DNA of 32,088 nt from Pelargonium nanum (taxonomy: Eukaryota > Streptophyta > Magnoliopsida > Geraniales > Geraniaceae). Location: the NCBI GenBank assembly GCA_036897485.1, contig JAYMTF010000658.1:1-32088 (forward strand). The letters run 5' to 3'. The position numbers and the translations under genes were made by a program. Every line of letters begins with the position of its first letter. Within the stretch, counting starts at the first letter, position 1. Of the stretch, positions 1-10,085 are shown piece by piece. The notes beneath the pieces were generated by a model that saw only the letters and a list, made by a program, of their open reading frames with translations, did no database searches and was not told where the DNA came from.

Positions 1-1032
1 TTTATGTCCTATTTTACTAGATGATTTGTTAGCTTTGGAATCGTCTAATTAATAAAACTTAAAATTCCTGTCAAAAAAAAATATTAACCAAAATGATTCT
101 TACCCTTATAACTTATATAAACAAATTAAAAAATTTATACTATTTTTTTTCTTCTTTGAAAGATACTAATTTTTATTAATAAATAATAGTAGAATTTGTG
201 AATAAAAATAGGAATAATTAAAATGTGAGGTGGCAAAGAAGATAAGGGAGAGAAGCGAAAGGAAGCGGCAATGACAAGAAGGAATGATCCCAAGTGACGA
301 GAAGCAGCAGCCGGTGAGTGCCGACAAAATGTCCGCTACTTTGTAACATATTATCTCCTTTATTTACCATTTTGCCACCGTCACACCGCTTTTGCCGTTT
401 ACGGCGGTTTCTTTATTTTAATCATTTTGTTTTGCTTTCACGCTCAATCTCACGCGCTTCCTTTCTTTGTTTAATGTTTTCTATTCTCTCAAAACTATTC
501 GCCCATTTTCTATATTTATTGCTGTTTCTTTGGGGGCTTTGTTTCCTAGTTTTATTTTACTAACAAATCTAAATTAAATTATATGTTTTTTTTTAAAAAA
601 AAATCTAAATTAAATTATAAGAAAAATGTTTCATTTTACTTCTTCACTGTTTATTTATGGAATAGGATTTTTTTTCATATACCCTACATGCATGTATGTT
701 ACATGTAAACTGATGGCGTATCTTCAGTCACAAAATCCTTCTTTCTCTCTTCAAAATTTGTGTAGGTCTCATCTCATCTTCTTTCAATGCGTAAGACATG
801 TGTTGCTATTATTGCGTCACATCAGTTACATGCAATATACATATATGTAGGTACATGTAACAATTATTTGCATTTATTTTATATCTGAATCACATAATGA
901 ACATTACTAACAAATACCTAAATAGGTTTGGAAGTGATTTTTAAGACTTTTAAAGAGAAAATCAAGAATGTTTTGATTAACAAATATGAGTTACATTGTT
1001 CATAGGTTCATAAGAAGCAAAATAAATAAAAG
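1..1032. other. AT-rich spacer, no supported gene
   Basis: No open reading frame here looks like a protein family. The frames at 318-563 and 626-850 encode hydrophobic, low-complexity peptides typical of translated AT-rich spacer. A purine-rich stretch near 225-310 followed by a short GC-richer piece near 370-410 could belong to the promoter of a gene to the left of the window, but nothing decides this. Confidence 0.5.
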
Positions 1033-1284
1033 GTAAAATACTCAATTTGGTCCGCTAATTTGGTGTTTTGACTTAATTTGGTCAATGAACTTTTGATATA
1101 AGCTTTAAGGGCAAAAATCAAATTGGGTCAATATGTGAAAGTTCAGGGACTATTTCGGGTCAATTGAAAATTCATGGATCAAATTGGGTCAAAATACAAA
1201 AGTTTAGAGACTATTTTTGATTAAAAAAATTAAAAACTAAATTGAGTCAAAACACAAATTTCATCATGAAATTGAGTTTTTTAC
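1033..1284. mobile_element. MITE-like element with 16-bp terminal inverted repeats
   Basis: The left end GTAAAATACTCAATTT and the inverse of the right end (GTAAAAAACTCAATTT) match at 15 of 16 positions, bounding 252 bp. The interior repeats phrases such as CAAATTGGGTCAA and GGGACTATTT, as dispersed non-autonomous plant elements often do. No clean target-site duplication is visible, so the exact ends and superfamily (Mutator-like is possible) stay open. It has no coding capacity. Confidence 0.6.
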
Positions 1285-1329
1285 ATTAATAAAATTATAT
1301 ATTTTTCGAATATAAATAATTAAAAATAA

Positions 1330-1960
1330 AAAAAGAGTTGGATTATCTGAATCTGAAAGAGAACCGACAGGTTGACACAGGACAGCCGTAGAAGCTACCT
1401 ACCTTAGCTATGTGTAGCAGAGGCGTTAACGTTATTTAACGGCGGTTAGGAGGACGACGCCGGCCAAGCTCCTAGGTGTCGCCGCGTGGCCTGACACTGC
1501 CCGCTCCACGTGACGCGCATCAATTATATTCATATTCATATTCATTTATTTTTTATTTCTAGCCCACGGCGGCGCTCTGTGCCAGTCAAACCCCTCGTTG
1601 ACTGAGCCTCTCCACATAATAAATATTTAAATAATAGTATTCAAAAAACTGTAGTTAAAGCTGTTGTGTTATGTCATATGTGTGGCGCGTCGTCCTCGGA
1701 CGCTCCAGTCTGCAAAAGTGAGTGCACACGCGTCTCTGGTGGCGCACGTGCTGTGTGGGTCATTCACTAGCTCCTCCTCTCCGCTTCGCACCCGTGAGGT
1801 CTCTGTTCCACGCACGCTTCATCACATAACTAGCCACCTCAATTATTGGATTTGGAGGAGGAGCTACCTCCAATTACATTTACTTTACTTTCTTTTTTTT
1901 TTTTCCAAAAACGAAAATTTTAACATTGCTAAAAAAAGCATGAAATGCTAGTTATATTAA
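1330..1960. other. GC-rich intergenic island with G-boxes
   Basis: GC-rich patches at about 1430-1520, 1560-1610 and 1680-1810 interrupt the AT-rich spacer. They hold palindromic G-boxes (CACGTG) at 1507-1512 and 1745-1750 and a W-box-like TTGAC near 1594. This looks like regulatory DNA, but no supported coding region lies beside it on either strand. The frame at 1664-1951 resembles no family I know and ends in low-complexity sequence. Confidence 0.35.
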
Positions 1961-2002
1961 TTTTTGTACATTCTCATGTAATAATTTGACATACTATGAG
2001 AG

Positions 2003-2156
2003 GCCCTAGGGGTGGCGCAATGGTCAAGACACACATCTTCAAGTAGTAGGTCGTGGGTTCAAATCCTATTGCGTCGGGTGGGGGTGAGGTTTGGGTTAAA
2101 AGGGGAGAGCTACCCCCTGTTGTGTTGCTCAACTTTTCAAAAAAAAAAAAAAAAGT
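2003..2156 (+). mobile_element. tRNA-derived SINE with target-site duplication
   Basis: The head has a pol III box A (TGGCGCAATGG near 2013) and box B (GGTTCAAATCC near 2056). The tail GGGGAGAGCTACCCCCTGTT is followed by an A-tract ending at 2154. The flanks carry a 13-bp target-site duplication with one mismatch: CATACTATGAGAG at 1990-2002 and CATGCTATGAGAG at 2157-2169. This is diagnostic of LINE-machinery retroposition. Short frames across it on both strands are not genes. Confidence 0.88.
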
Positions 2157-2252
2157 CATGCTATGAGAGAACATACACCAGCTGCAAGATAAAAGAAATG
2201 AAACTAGACCTCATGTGGATGATGAATTTAAATTAGAAGTATCACTTAACAC

Positions 2253-2467
2253 CAGCGACGGATCCGGAACTTTTAGTTAGTGGGGGCAAAATACTTTATT
2301 ATATACAATATAATTACTACTCATTAAAGAACTAGAATTTCAGTGGGGGCAAATATTAAAATTTAGTGGGACAAATATAAAAATATGTAAAACTTAATGG
2401 AGTATTTTTGTAAAAAAAATTGCTGAGGGCAACTGCACCCGTTCCTTTGGTAGTGGATCCGTCTATG
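2253..2467. mobile_element. hAT-type MITE with perfect 8-bp target duplication
   Basis: The ends CAGCGACGGATCC and, inverted, CATAGACGGATCC match at 11 of 13 positions. The 215-bp element is flanked by a perfect 8-bp direct repeat, CTTAACAC, at 2245-2252 and 2468-2475. Eight-bp duplications and CA-starting termini are typical of hAT transposons. The interior has no open frame and repeats GTGGGGGCAAA-type phrases, so the element is non-autonomous. Confidence 0.85.
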
Positions 2468-2475
2468 CTTAACAC

Positions 2476-3500
2476 TCCTCTCACCTGCACGTCAAGTAAG
2501 AAAAAACAAATATCGGGTTTAACGTGGATAGGTGTTCATAAGTCAAGAGGCAATCGATGGGTCAATAGGCCCAAACATAACCAACTCTAATATTACGTTA
2601 AATTGAACTTCAACCCCAAAACTTAAATTGGAAGGCGGATGATTAAACTAATATTTCAAGTTATGACTAACTTCACACCGTATCGTTATGAGATTATTTA
2701 GGGTTCTTCGTCACGTGTAGTATGGATATAAGAGATGAAAATAAATCTAACATAGATGTAGGATTTAAGTCGAAACTATCACTTAACAACTACAAAAATA
2801 ATACTTTCACCCATTTATGTTCTCATTTTTTTTAATGTGAATGTGTTTATCTTTTATTTACTGTAAAGTGAACTATTAAGTAAGAATGAGTTCGAATTTT
2901 GGCTGGTAAGTAGAAGTGGATATTTGAGTTTCTTTTTTCTTATATATATACTTTTTAATGGGTAATTTCATTTCTTCCACACACATCAAATAAAAAAAAA
3001 ATCTTCATTGATATAAATGATATTGTTGTAAAAATTAAAAGGCTCTCCAACCTAGCTAGAGCATTAGAACTTAAGAGCTCAAGTATATATATTGTCTTTT
3101 ATTTGATAAAAGGACTTTGATACTATGTTTCTGCAAAATAAATAAATGTGGTATTGTCATTATCAAGTACACCATGAAAGTCCCTTCACAAATTTAAGAT
3201 TCATACGAAAATAAAAGATTTTAATAGAAATAAAATAAGAAACAAACGAATTACTTATATTTTCCATACTTCATAGTAATGACCTAAGCAAATGATATCT
3301 TCTGAATTATTGGCATATTATACACTTTGATTAAGAAATTACTTGTGCAAGAAGATGAATTTAGAAACTTAAACCCCCAATAATTATACACACAACGTTT
3401 TAACCGCCGAGTTTTATTTTAGATGACTATAAATTTATAATCGTATATAATATTAGATTTTTTTAAAAAAAAGTTATTAAACTTTATTATAATAATTAAT
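2476..3500. other. AT-rich spacer, nothing recognised
   Basis: About 1 kb of AT-rich sequence with short homopolymer runs. I see no coding signal, RNA gene or bounded repeat. Confidence 0.5.
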
Positions 3501-3514
3501 ACAAAGTTATTAAC

Positions 3515-4665
3515 ACGATAAATGTACGTACGTATACACATGACTTGAAGTTCAAATTCTAACTTATCTACCCTCGATTGTGTGTACACACACGACATGA
3601 AGTCCAAATTCTAACTAAAAGATAAACATAACTAATATTTATTACTACTTTTAACCATCTATGCTACTTTTTTGGCGGACATTCTTTGCACATAAATTTT
3701 ATTTGTTTCATAACTTTTTTTTCGGGCTTCTCAACATTAACTATCTTTATACATTAATTTTTTGAACGGTCGCATCTAAAGATTCTTATCGAATCATATA
3801 TTTTGTCATATTGCAAATTTCAAAAATATATGTGATCTTATTTATTTAAACTTATTAACTGAAAGTTCAAGAACAAACATGTAACATTTATCGTTATTTA
3901 TATTTGTTAGTGATTGATTTTAATTAGAACGTTATCAAACCCGTTGAACTAACCAAATGAATGAAATTTCTAACATGTTCATCATAATTAAGTAATTAAC
4001 ACTCTCTAAATTCTATACATTTTAACCCCCAAACATTTTTTTTGACAGATTTTTAACCCCCAAACTTTAAAAAACCATAACCCAAACTTTACAATGATAA
4101 TTAACAAACCATTATTACTGCATTACACGTACGTCTACACGTCTTAAAGGATTCTTATGTTAGGAAATCCAAATTATAACATTATCTACCCTCTGGTTTA
4201 TAATAAATCAAACTTTACCAAGATATGTTGGGCCAAGTGGTTAATACCACTCTGGATTTCCTCTGAGGTCTCAAGTTCGAGCCTCTTTGTCGACGGTATG
4301 GGGTGAGATTTGTGGGGTGAGATTTAGGGTGACGCTCCCGAAGGGAGTGAGAAACATTGTTACTTCGAGTATGATGTTCTGTTGCTGATAAAAAAAAAAA
4401 AAAATAATAAAAGTTAAACATGACTAACATTTGTTACTTTTTTTACCATTGAAATTATAATTGTTTCGTAACTTTTTTTGTCGGAGCGTCATAACATTAA
4501 CCATCTCCATGAAGTCATTTTTAAACAATAGGACTGCAAAATCTTATCAATAATATATTTTATCTTTTTCACAAATTTGAAAGATATTTTTGATCTTATT
4601 TAGCTTAATTTATATAAAATTTAAAATTTATTAGTGATAGATTTTAGAATTACTATATTAATTTA
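3515..4665. repeat. Diverged direct duplication, second copy interrupted by a SINE
   Basis: Roughly 3515-3930 and 4125-4665 are diverged copies of one segment. Shared order: ACGTACGT-ACAC, then TTATCTACCCTC, AAACATRACTAA, GTTTCATAACTTTTTTT or GTTTCGTAACTTTTTTT, CATTAACYATCT, TTATCRAA-ATATATTTT, GATCTTATTTA and TTAGTGATnGATTTTA. The second copy is split by the SINE at 4225-4404, absent at the matching place in the first copy. The minus-strand frame 3419-3607 within the first copy is a chance frame. Confidence 0.65.
4225..4404 (+). mobile_element. tRNA-derived SINE, alternative 3' tail
   Basis: Box A-like GGGCCAAGTGGTTAA is followed about 35 bp later by box B-like AAGTTCGAGCCT. The tail contains GGGTGACGCTCCCGAAGGGA, GTGAGAAACATTG and TTCTGTTGCTGAT, then a run of 14-15 A. 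This tail is also seen in the SINE at 26420-26603. I could not find a clear target-site duplication, but the matching duplicated segment (3515-3930) acts as an empty site. The minus-strand frame at 4215-4430 is a translated SINE, not a gene. Confidence 0.8.
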
Positions 4666-4920
4666 CATATTTATGTTAGTAAAAGTAGTGATTTGGGGAC
4701 AGAAAATCCTATAAAGCTGTTTTTATTTTGGCCATCAAAGAAAGTAATTAGATTTTGAGACCAAAACATAGTGTGTGGCATTATTAAATTATCATAATGA
4801 TAATAATTAATAATAATAATAATACGGTTAATACCCTTCAATTGTTGATGATTCTCCACTGCCTGCCAGCTTCCAAGGAAACAAGTTTTGAAGGGTAGAT
4901 AGGATATTTCCCATCAAAAT

Positions 4921-4931
4921 GCCGACGTGTC
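4921..4931 (+). promoter_or_regulatory. Overlapping DRE core and ABRE-like site upstream of the ERF gene
   Basis: GCCGAC (4921-4926, DRE/CRT core RCCGAC) overlaps ACGTGTC (4925-4931, ABRE-like) in one 11-bp stretch about 190 bp upstream of the ERF start codon. In established plant promoters these motifs bind DREB and bZIP (ABF) factors in cold, drought and ABA responses. Their activity here is inferred from the sequence only. Confidence 0.4.
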
Positions 4932-5014
4932 GCCATCACACTGGACCTCATAACTCACTCAAGTCCCAGCTCGAACTGTACACTACAAGCGCCCAAAAGG
5001 AGCGTAGCTTTAAT

Positions 5015-5049
5015 TTCTCTCTCTCTCTCTCTCCACTTCTTCTATAAAA
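5015..5049 (+). promoter_or_regulatory. CT microsatellite and TATA box of the ERF gene
   Basis: A (CT)n tract at about 5017-5033 lies just upstream of TATAAAA at 5043-5049. The start codon at 5120 lies 71 bp beyond the TATA box, which leaves room for a transcription start near 5075 and a short leader. CT tracts next to TATA boxes are common in plant core promoters. Confidence 0.6.
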
Positions 5050-5119
5050 CCCACTCCATAGCCTCCTCAGCTCCTCAAAACCGTTCCTTGTTTTCACTTT
5101 CGTTAGTTTTTTTTTAAAT

Positions 5120-5821
5120 ATGGCTCCGAGAGAAAAACCCATATCCGTTAACCCAAACCCGAATGCGAAGGAGATCCGTTACCGCGGCGTCCGGAAGAGA
5201 CCTTGGGGCCGTTACGCCGCCGAGATCCGCGACCCCGGCAAGAAGACTCGCGTCTGGCTCGGCACCTTCGACACAGCCGAGGAGGCGGCGCGTGCCTACG
5301 ACGCTGCCGCACGCGAGTTTCGCGGCGCCAAGGCCAAGACCAATTTTCCATCCCCGTCCGAGCTTCACTCCGCCGCCGCCATCGCGCGCAGCCCCAGCCA
5401 GAGCAGCACCGTCGAGTCCTCATCCCCTCCGCCGCCGCCTCTCTCTGTGGCTTCCCAGCCTCCGCCTCTCGACCTCACCCTCTCCGCCGGCCCTCGCTTC
5501 CCCAACGCCGCCACGGTCTGCTATCCCGCAGCCGTCGCCTTCCCCGGAGCCGTCGCGGCGCGTCCGGTGTTTTTCTTCGACGCGTTCGCGAGGTCTGACA
5601 AACTGATGAACACCACCAGCAGCCACCGCGACAACATGTGCAGATTCGATCTCGCGATGCCAGCCTTCCACCACCACCCCTCTGTCGTCGTCGCCGCCGC
5701 CGCCGGCGTCCAGAGCGACTCAGATTCGTCCTCCGTTGTTGATTATGATCACAACTCGCGCGGAGGCGCTGGACTGCTTGACCTTGACCTCAACCTCCCG
5801 CCTCCACCAGAGGTCGCTTGA
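5120..5821 (+). CDS. ERF-family transcriptional repressor with AP2 domain and EAR motifs
   Basis: This 233-aa intronless gene encodes an ethylene-response-factor type DNA-binding repressor. One AP2/ERF domain spans residues 21-77, with the hallmark stretches [19 protein letters not shown] and [17 protein letters not shown]; the AAEIRD block is ERF-type rather than DREB-type. The C-terminus carries the EAR motif DLDLNLPP (221-228). A second LxLxL (LDLTL, 117-121) lies in the Pro/Ser/Ala-rich middle. This places it in ERF subfamily VIII (B-1; the ERF3/ERF4/ERF8/ERF11 group). Such proteins bind GCC-box DNA and recruit TOPLESS- or SIN3/SAP18-type corepressors in the nucleus. The start is the first ATG after a TATA box, and the N-terminus is short as in relatives. 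The coding region is strikingly GC-rich against its spacer, which explains the long frames on both strands overlapping it. The exact orthologue is uncertain. Confidence 0.95.
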   Translation: MAPREKPISVNPNPNAKEIRYRGVRKRPWGRYAAEIRDPGKKTRVWLGTFDTAEEAARAYDAAAREFRGAKAKTNFPSPSELHSAAAIARSPSQSSTVESSSPPPPPLSVASQPPPLDLTLSAGPRFPNAATVCYPAAVAFPGAVAARPVFFFDAFARSDKLMNTTSSHRDNMCRFDLAMPAFHHHPSVVVAAAAGVQSDSDSSSVVDYDHNSRGGAGLLDLDLNLPPPPEVA

Positions 5822-6380
5822 TCCGCCGGATTTTCAAAGATCACCGGCAGCGATCCGGTTTTCCGATCAATTTTCATCGTAGAGAACCACCGGGAAAAAA
5901 AAGCTTTGTTCTCCGCTCTAGTTGAGAAGAAGCAGATGATGATGAAGAATTTAACTATTTTAATATGTTTGTATATACAGAAAAAAAAAATCATAACAAA
6001 AAACCCAGATCAGATCTACCCTTTTTTGCAACTGAGAAACCGTCAGTTTCTCATCGTTGTTCTAGATTCTAATGTACCCAGGAACTGTTTTTTATTTCCT
6101 TCAATTTTTCTTGTTCAATCAAAATCTTCATGATGATCAATATGAGTTCCAGTAAATTCTTCTCCTGTTCTGTTACGTTATGTTCATATTTTGTTTCTTG
6201 CTTCAGATTCTTATTACAGTTACAGACTTGTTTGAAAATTGAAACTCGAAACCAGGCAAAGAATATTTATTTTCTTGCATTTTCTCGCTGGCCAAACAGC
6301 GGCAAGTCCCGAACAGTCACGACTACTACAGATTATTTATTTATTTTGTTAGGCTAAAAATTTGAAAACGTGTTTTGTAT
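5822..6380 (+). other. 3' flank of the ERF gene
   Basis: AT-rich sequence with no domain-like frame. The first few hundred bases presumably hold the 3' UTR and cleavage site, but no single polyadenylation signal stands out. The frames at 5906-6133, 6130-6357 and 6362-6643 resemble no protein family. Confidence 0.45.
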
Positions 6381-6399
6381 TTTCGCATCTGGACGCAAC

Positions 6400-6930
6400 A
6401 GACATGTCGCCGGCATTGGTTGCTACTTTGATGTGCTTTGTCGTGTGGTTTTCATGGTTCCTTGGGTGCGCAGCGAGACCGCACCACTTTACGCACCATG
6501 CGCACGTTAGCGTAACTAAACTCTCCGTCCTCTCTCAAGCGCCGCACACGTCACTAACGTGGGACCCGCCTGACCCCCTTTCAGTACGGAAGAAGAAGCC
6601 GCAGCGTTTTGTTTGTCACACACGTACGTGCGCGGCCGCATGAGGGAGCGATCGTGTCTCTCTGCGGACCGTCAGATCGGGCTCGCGATCGGCGCGGATT
6701 GACTGTCGTCCTGCGGGCGCGGATCTCTATGGCACAATCGAACGGCGGGGGAGGCGGTGGGGCCCGCGTGGACTGGGTCTACGTGGTGCGGTTTTTTTGT
6801 TTATTACAGGCGGCACCGACGGCGAGATAGCTGAGAGACCGAATGATGGGATGTTGTGTGGGACCCATGAGAGTAATTCCGTGTTGACGAGGTTTGTTGT
6901 CGGGATTCGGGTTGTCCTGACGTGGCACAT
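6400..6930. other. GC-rich island with TCP-type and ABRE-type motifs
   Basis: A sharp GC-rich block downstream of the ERF gene contains GTGGGACC (inverse of the class I TCP site GGNCCCAC) at 6559-6566 and 6858-6865, ACGT-core motifs near 6548 and 6625, and an ABRE-type GACGTGGC at 6919-6926. It looks like promoter or enhancer DNA, yet no supported gene follows on the plus strand for 8.7 kb. The frames at 6609-6830, 6727-7044 and 6797-7123 show no recognisable domain. Confidence 0.35.
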
Positions 6931-7079
6931 CCACCGTTGGATTAGGTTTTTATTATCGGTTTTGCCCTTGCATTTTACCGTATTTGCAAGTTTGGCACCT
7001 AAGTTGTCTTTTACTGGTTTTTGTGCATTTTTGTTGGAGAACAAGCTTTATCCAATATTGGGAAGGTTTGGTATGAGAT

Positions 7080-7425
7080 GTAGATCCATAACGGTTGAAT
7101 TTAGAACACACCCTCCCAATTAATGGTTCATTGGGTCAAATTTTGTAGTACAAGTTTACCCAACTTTGATTATGATGCTTTCTTCTATTAATGTAATCAT
7201 TATACAATACGTTTAAGTTTAACAATTATAGTCAAACCGACTAAATAATAGATTCATAACGGGTTGTAATTAAAAAACAACCTCTCAATTAATGGTTTAT
7301 TGGGTCAAATTTTCTAGTACAAGTTTACCCAACATTGATTATTATACTATATTTTTGTCATGACAGTCATTATATATTGCGTCTAAATTTAACCATTTCG
7401 GCCAAATCGATTAAAGCGTTGAATT
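7080..7425. repeat. Tandem duplication of a unit of about 170 bp
   Basis: 7080-7247 and 7248-7420 are diverged direct copies. Both contain TAGATYCATAACGG, CTCAATTAATGG or CCCAATTAATGG, TTGGGTCAAATTTT, AGTACAAGTTTACCCAAC and TTGATTAT in the same order, ending in a GTTTAA or TCTAAA-type word and CCRACTAAA or TCGATTAAA. A weaker third piece (GTAGCACACCACTACCAAAC, TTTATTATGA) follows at about 7480-7535. No coding potential. Confidence 0.7.
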
Positions 7426-7539
7426 TTGTTACTTGACAGTAAGTTTTGTTTGAGATTAGGGTGATTCATACTAAAAAAATTTAATTATCTATATTTGTAG
7501 CACACCACTACCAAACTTTTATTATGACTTTAGTTGGAT

Positions 7540-9050
7540 TTAGTGTGGGATCTACTAATGATGCTAACAATAGCAACTTATGTAACAATAGTTTTACATG
7601 TGTTTCAAATTTAGGAACATTTTGATTAGGTATAAAGAGACAACAACAAACTTTGTTTGAAAGAAATTTATATTGTTATAAGTTCTTAAAACGATTGGAC
7701 TTACTCTACATATTGACAATTTGATTAACCAACCAGAAGATTGATATCGGTTCAAATTATTCTAAAGCTAGAATATTTCATATTTTTACACAATTTTAAT
7801 AGTGCTTAAATTAGCATTACATTGTAAATTATGTCACTTCTTAAGTTTTGGATTAATTTGGGAGCTGAGACTTCAAACACAAAGATTGGATATATCCTTT
7901 TTCGGTAGGTTGGGGACATAAAATAAAATAAAAAGTAAAAAACCAAATATTAGTACACTGTGAAGCAATAACACATGCGAATAAAATGCATCTTTTCATG
8001 GGGAATTTGTAATTGCATTTCTAAATTTGTATAAATAAAAACTTCTAATGTATCAAACAAAAATTCGACCATTTCATTTAATTAAAAAAAATACTATTGA
8101 ACTTTTCTTATGAGACCAAACAAATTTGTTTTTCTGACAAGATTCACCTGAAATTAATAGATTGTCAAATTATAAACTATAAAATTATTTTGTATTATAC
8201 ATGGAAGAAATAAATATCACTCTATGTAAAGTTTATTAATAATTTAAACTCTAAGGCCAATAGCTTAATGTCACACCAATTATACAAATGTTACAACACC
8301 AAGAGTGACTCTGGTGGCTAAGTTGGTTCGCTCTCTTATATATCGACTATTCATAATTAAATTTTGCTAACAACACTTAATATTTGTATAAATGCATCAT
8401 ATTGATGTGAAAGCGAGTCTTTAAATTCGTTTCGTAAAAAAAAAAAGTCGATCTAAAACTGTGTGAAAAACTAACATGAAGACATATTTATATAATATAT
8501 AACCCAAAACAAAAATATGTTCGGTTTTAGTATTCATACAAATAGTACTTTTCACACAATCATAAAAGATATTTAATTTGTAACTTCATTTTTTTGTTAT
8601 ATATGCTAACAAGTGTTCTTCGACTAACTTTGTGTACACTTAATTAATACAATTTTCACACCAAGTGATTTTAAAGATACGAGCATTAAAAAACAATTGA
8701 GTGTTGATACTAAATTTTAGACCTGAGTGGTCAAGAACCTACAAACCACCTTAAATTTGTGTAATCTCACACAGAAAATGCACAAAAATTAATGTTATTT
8801 CGTATAAAAGTTAGATCACACTTGAATATATGAAAATTACACTTTTGTATTTGAAATTTGAAAAAAGTTTAAAGATGCTTTGAATTTAAAAATTAAATAA
8901 ACATTTTAGGTTCACTATTCCAGGTGTATGTCCTTGGCTACCTGATATTGCTGGGTGTTGTTTAATCATTCCTTTTTTCGAAAAAATCAAAGACTGAAAA
9001 TTGCTATATATTAAATCTTATAAGAAATGGTTTAAACAAAAAATTTAATT
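7540..9050. other. AT-rich spacer with one doubtful SINE remnant
   Basis: Nothing coding is visible. Near 8305-8447, a box A-like TGGCTAAGTTGG is followed after about 130 bp by a run of 11 A. This could be an eroded SINE from a different family, but box B is not convincing and no target duplication was found. The rest is featureless. Confidence 0.35.
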
Positions 9051-9159
9051 AATTATCGTAGCTAATAAAAAAAATTCTAAGGTGTTGTTTGAATTTGCAG
9101 AGCGGCGTAGAATCGCGTTAGTTTTTAATTGGTGTACGCGCATGACAGTAGAAGCGGTT

Positions 9160-9511
9160 GAGCGAAGGGGAAATTGACTTGAAAGGTGATGTGGTCTGGC
9201 CAGAGTCATCGGATCAACTTTCGAGTTTGTCGTGGATTCAGATGGTAGACCTGATGGTGACGAGAGGCATTTGGCATATCCATCCACAAGGTCGTCTTGA
9301 ACTACAAGTGCAATCGTTGTAAGTTGTTTGTGCTCTTCAGGCTGTAAGGGAGGATTACAATGCCTTCAACTTGATTATTCAGGCTACTGGGGAGGACTTT
9401 AGTGCTTTCGGATAGATTATTCAAGATGTTTTAGCCATTATGACTCAGTTTGGAAATGTTGTTTTTTTTTATTTTCGGATTGGTTTGCGAACCAAATGTC
9501 CCATAAATTAG
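9160..9511 (+). pseudogene. Remnant of a plant RNase H-like (RVT_3) domain, probably from a LINE
   Basis: Frame 9329-9511 reads CALQAVREDYNAF, then IIQATGEDFSAFG, an in-frame stop at about 9416, IIQDVLAIMTQFGNVVFFYF and RIGLRTKCPIN. The spacing resembles the C-terminal half of plant RNase H-like domains in LINE-type retrotransposons and related orphan genes (an ALREAL-type helix, a VxxALxxxxxDxSxFG-type segment, IIxDIxxL, FxFVxRxAN). The upstream half to about 9160 is out of frame and poorly readable. It is clearly non-functional. The minus-strand frame 9045-9287 is a shadow. The assignment rests on pattern recognition, so moderate confidence. Confidence 0.5.
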
Positions 9512-10085
9512 TTAAGTCTTAAGTCTTTTTATCAGACTTGTCTAAATGGGTTGAATTTCAAGCCCCATTTTCATATCGTTTTTGTTATAATTTAATTTGA
9601 AGTAATAAATTTTTAGTTTTTTTTTTTTAAAAAAATCTAGATTTATTGACCAATTATATGTACACAAATATCGCCTATATATATAGGTACCAATTTCTAT
9701 TACTTATTATTGCATGTATGCGTGGTAAAGTGAAGATGACAAAATTTGGTTGTGGGGTAGCTTTAGTTTTATTTGGCCACTCACTCTTTTCAGCTTTAGT
9801 TGGTATATATATTAGAAAATTTCCTTTTCTATTCATATTTGTCAAAAATAAATTCAATTAAAAATAAAAGTGATCGATTAGTTAAATTACGGGTTTGATA
9901 GTTTGTTGGTTTAGTTACTTCATAATATGATGAAGGTGATCCACACTTCATAATCTCTACTAAGAGGTGAATCTAGTTCACATTTTATCCGTGTTTACTT
10001 TTGTATTCATTTTTTTCTTGTAAATTTTTATATGTGTAATATTCTTTCATTGAAAAAGACGCAGATCGGCAAACATTTAGGGTGT
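9512..10085. other. AT-rich spacer, nothing recognised
   Basis: Short frames on both strands (9646-9861 and 9675-9857) overlap each other and show no domain. No RNA gene or bounded repeat is visible. Confidence 0.5.

Noticed and set aside
1664-1951. 95-codon frame in the GC-rich island
   Set aside because: No family resemblance, no clear promoter position, and it ends in low-complexity Phe-rich sequence from a T tract.
2012-2236. Frame starting MAQWSRHTSSSSRSWVQI
   Set aside because: It is a translation of the tRNA-derived SINE head, a pattern often mistaken for a small protein.
4979-4990. CACTACAAG in the ERF promoter, resembling a CACTA transposon end
   Set aside because: The match stops after CACTACAAG (followed by CGCCC rather than AAAA), and no subterminal repeats or opposite end are visible. 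It is probably chance.
5148-5677. Long frames on both strands overlapping the ERF gene
   Set aside because: They are Arg/Pro-rich translations of GC-rich coding DNA in wrong frames, without any domain.
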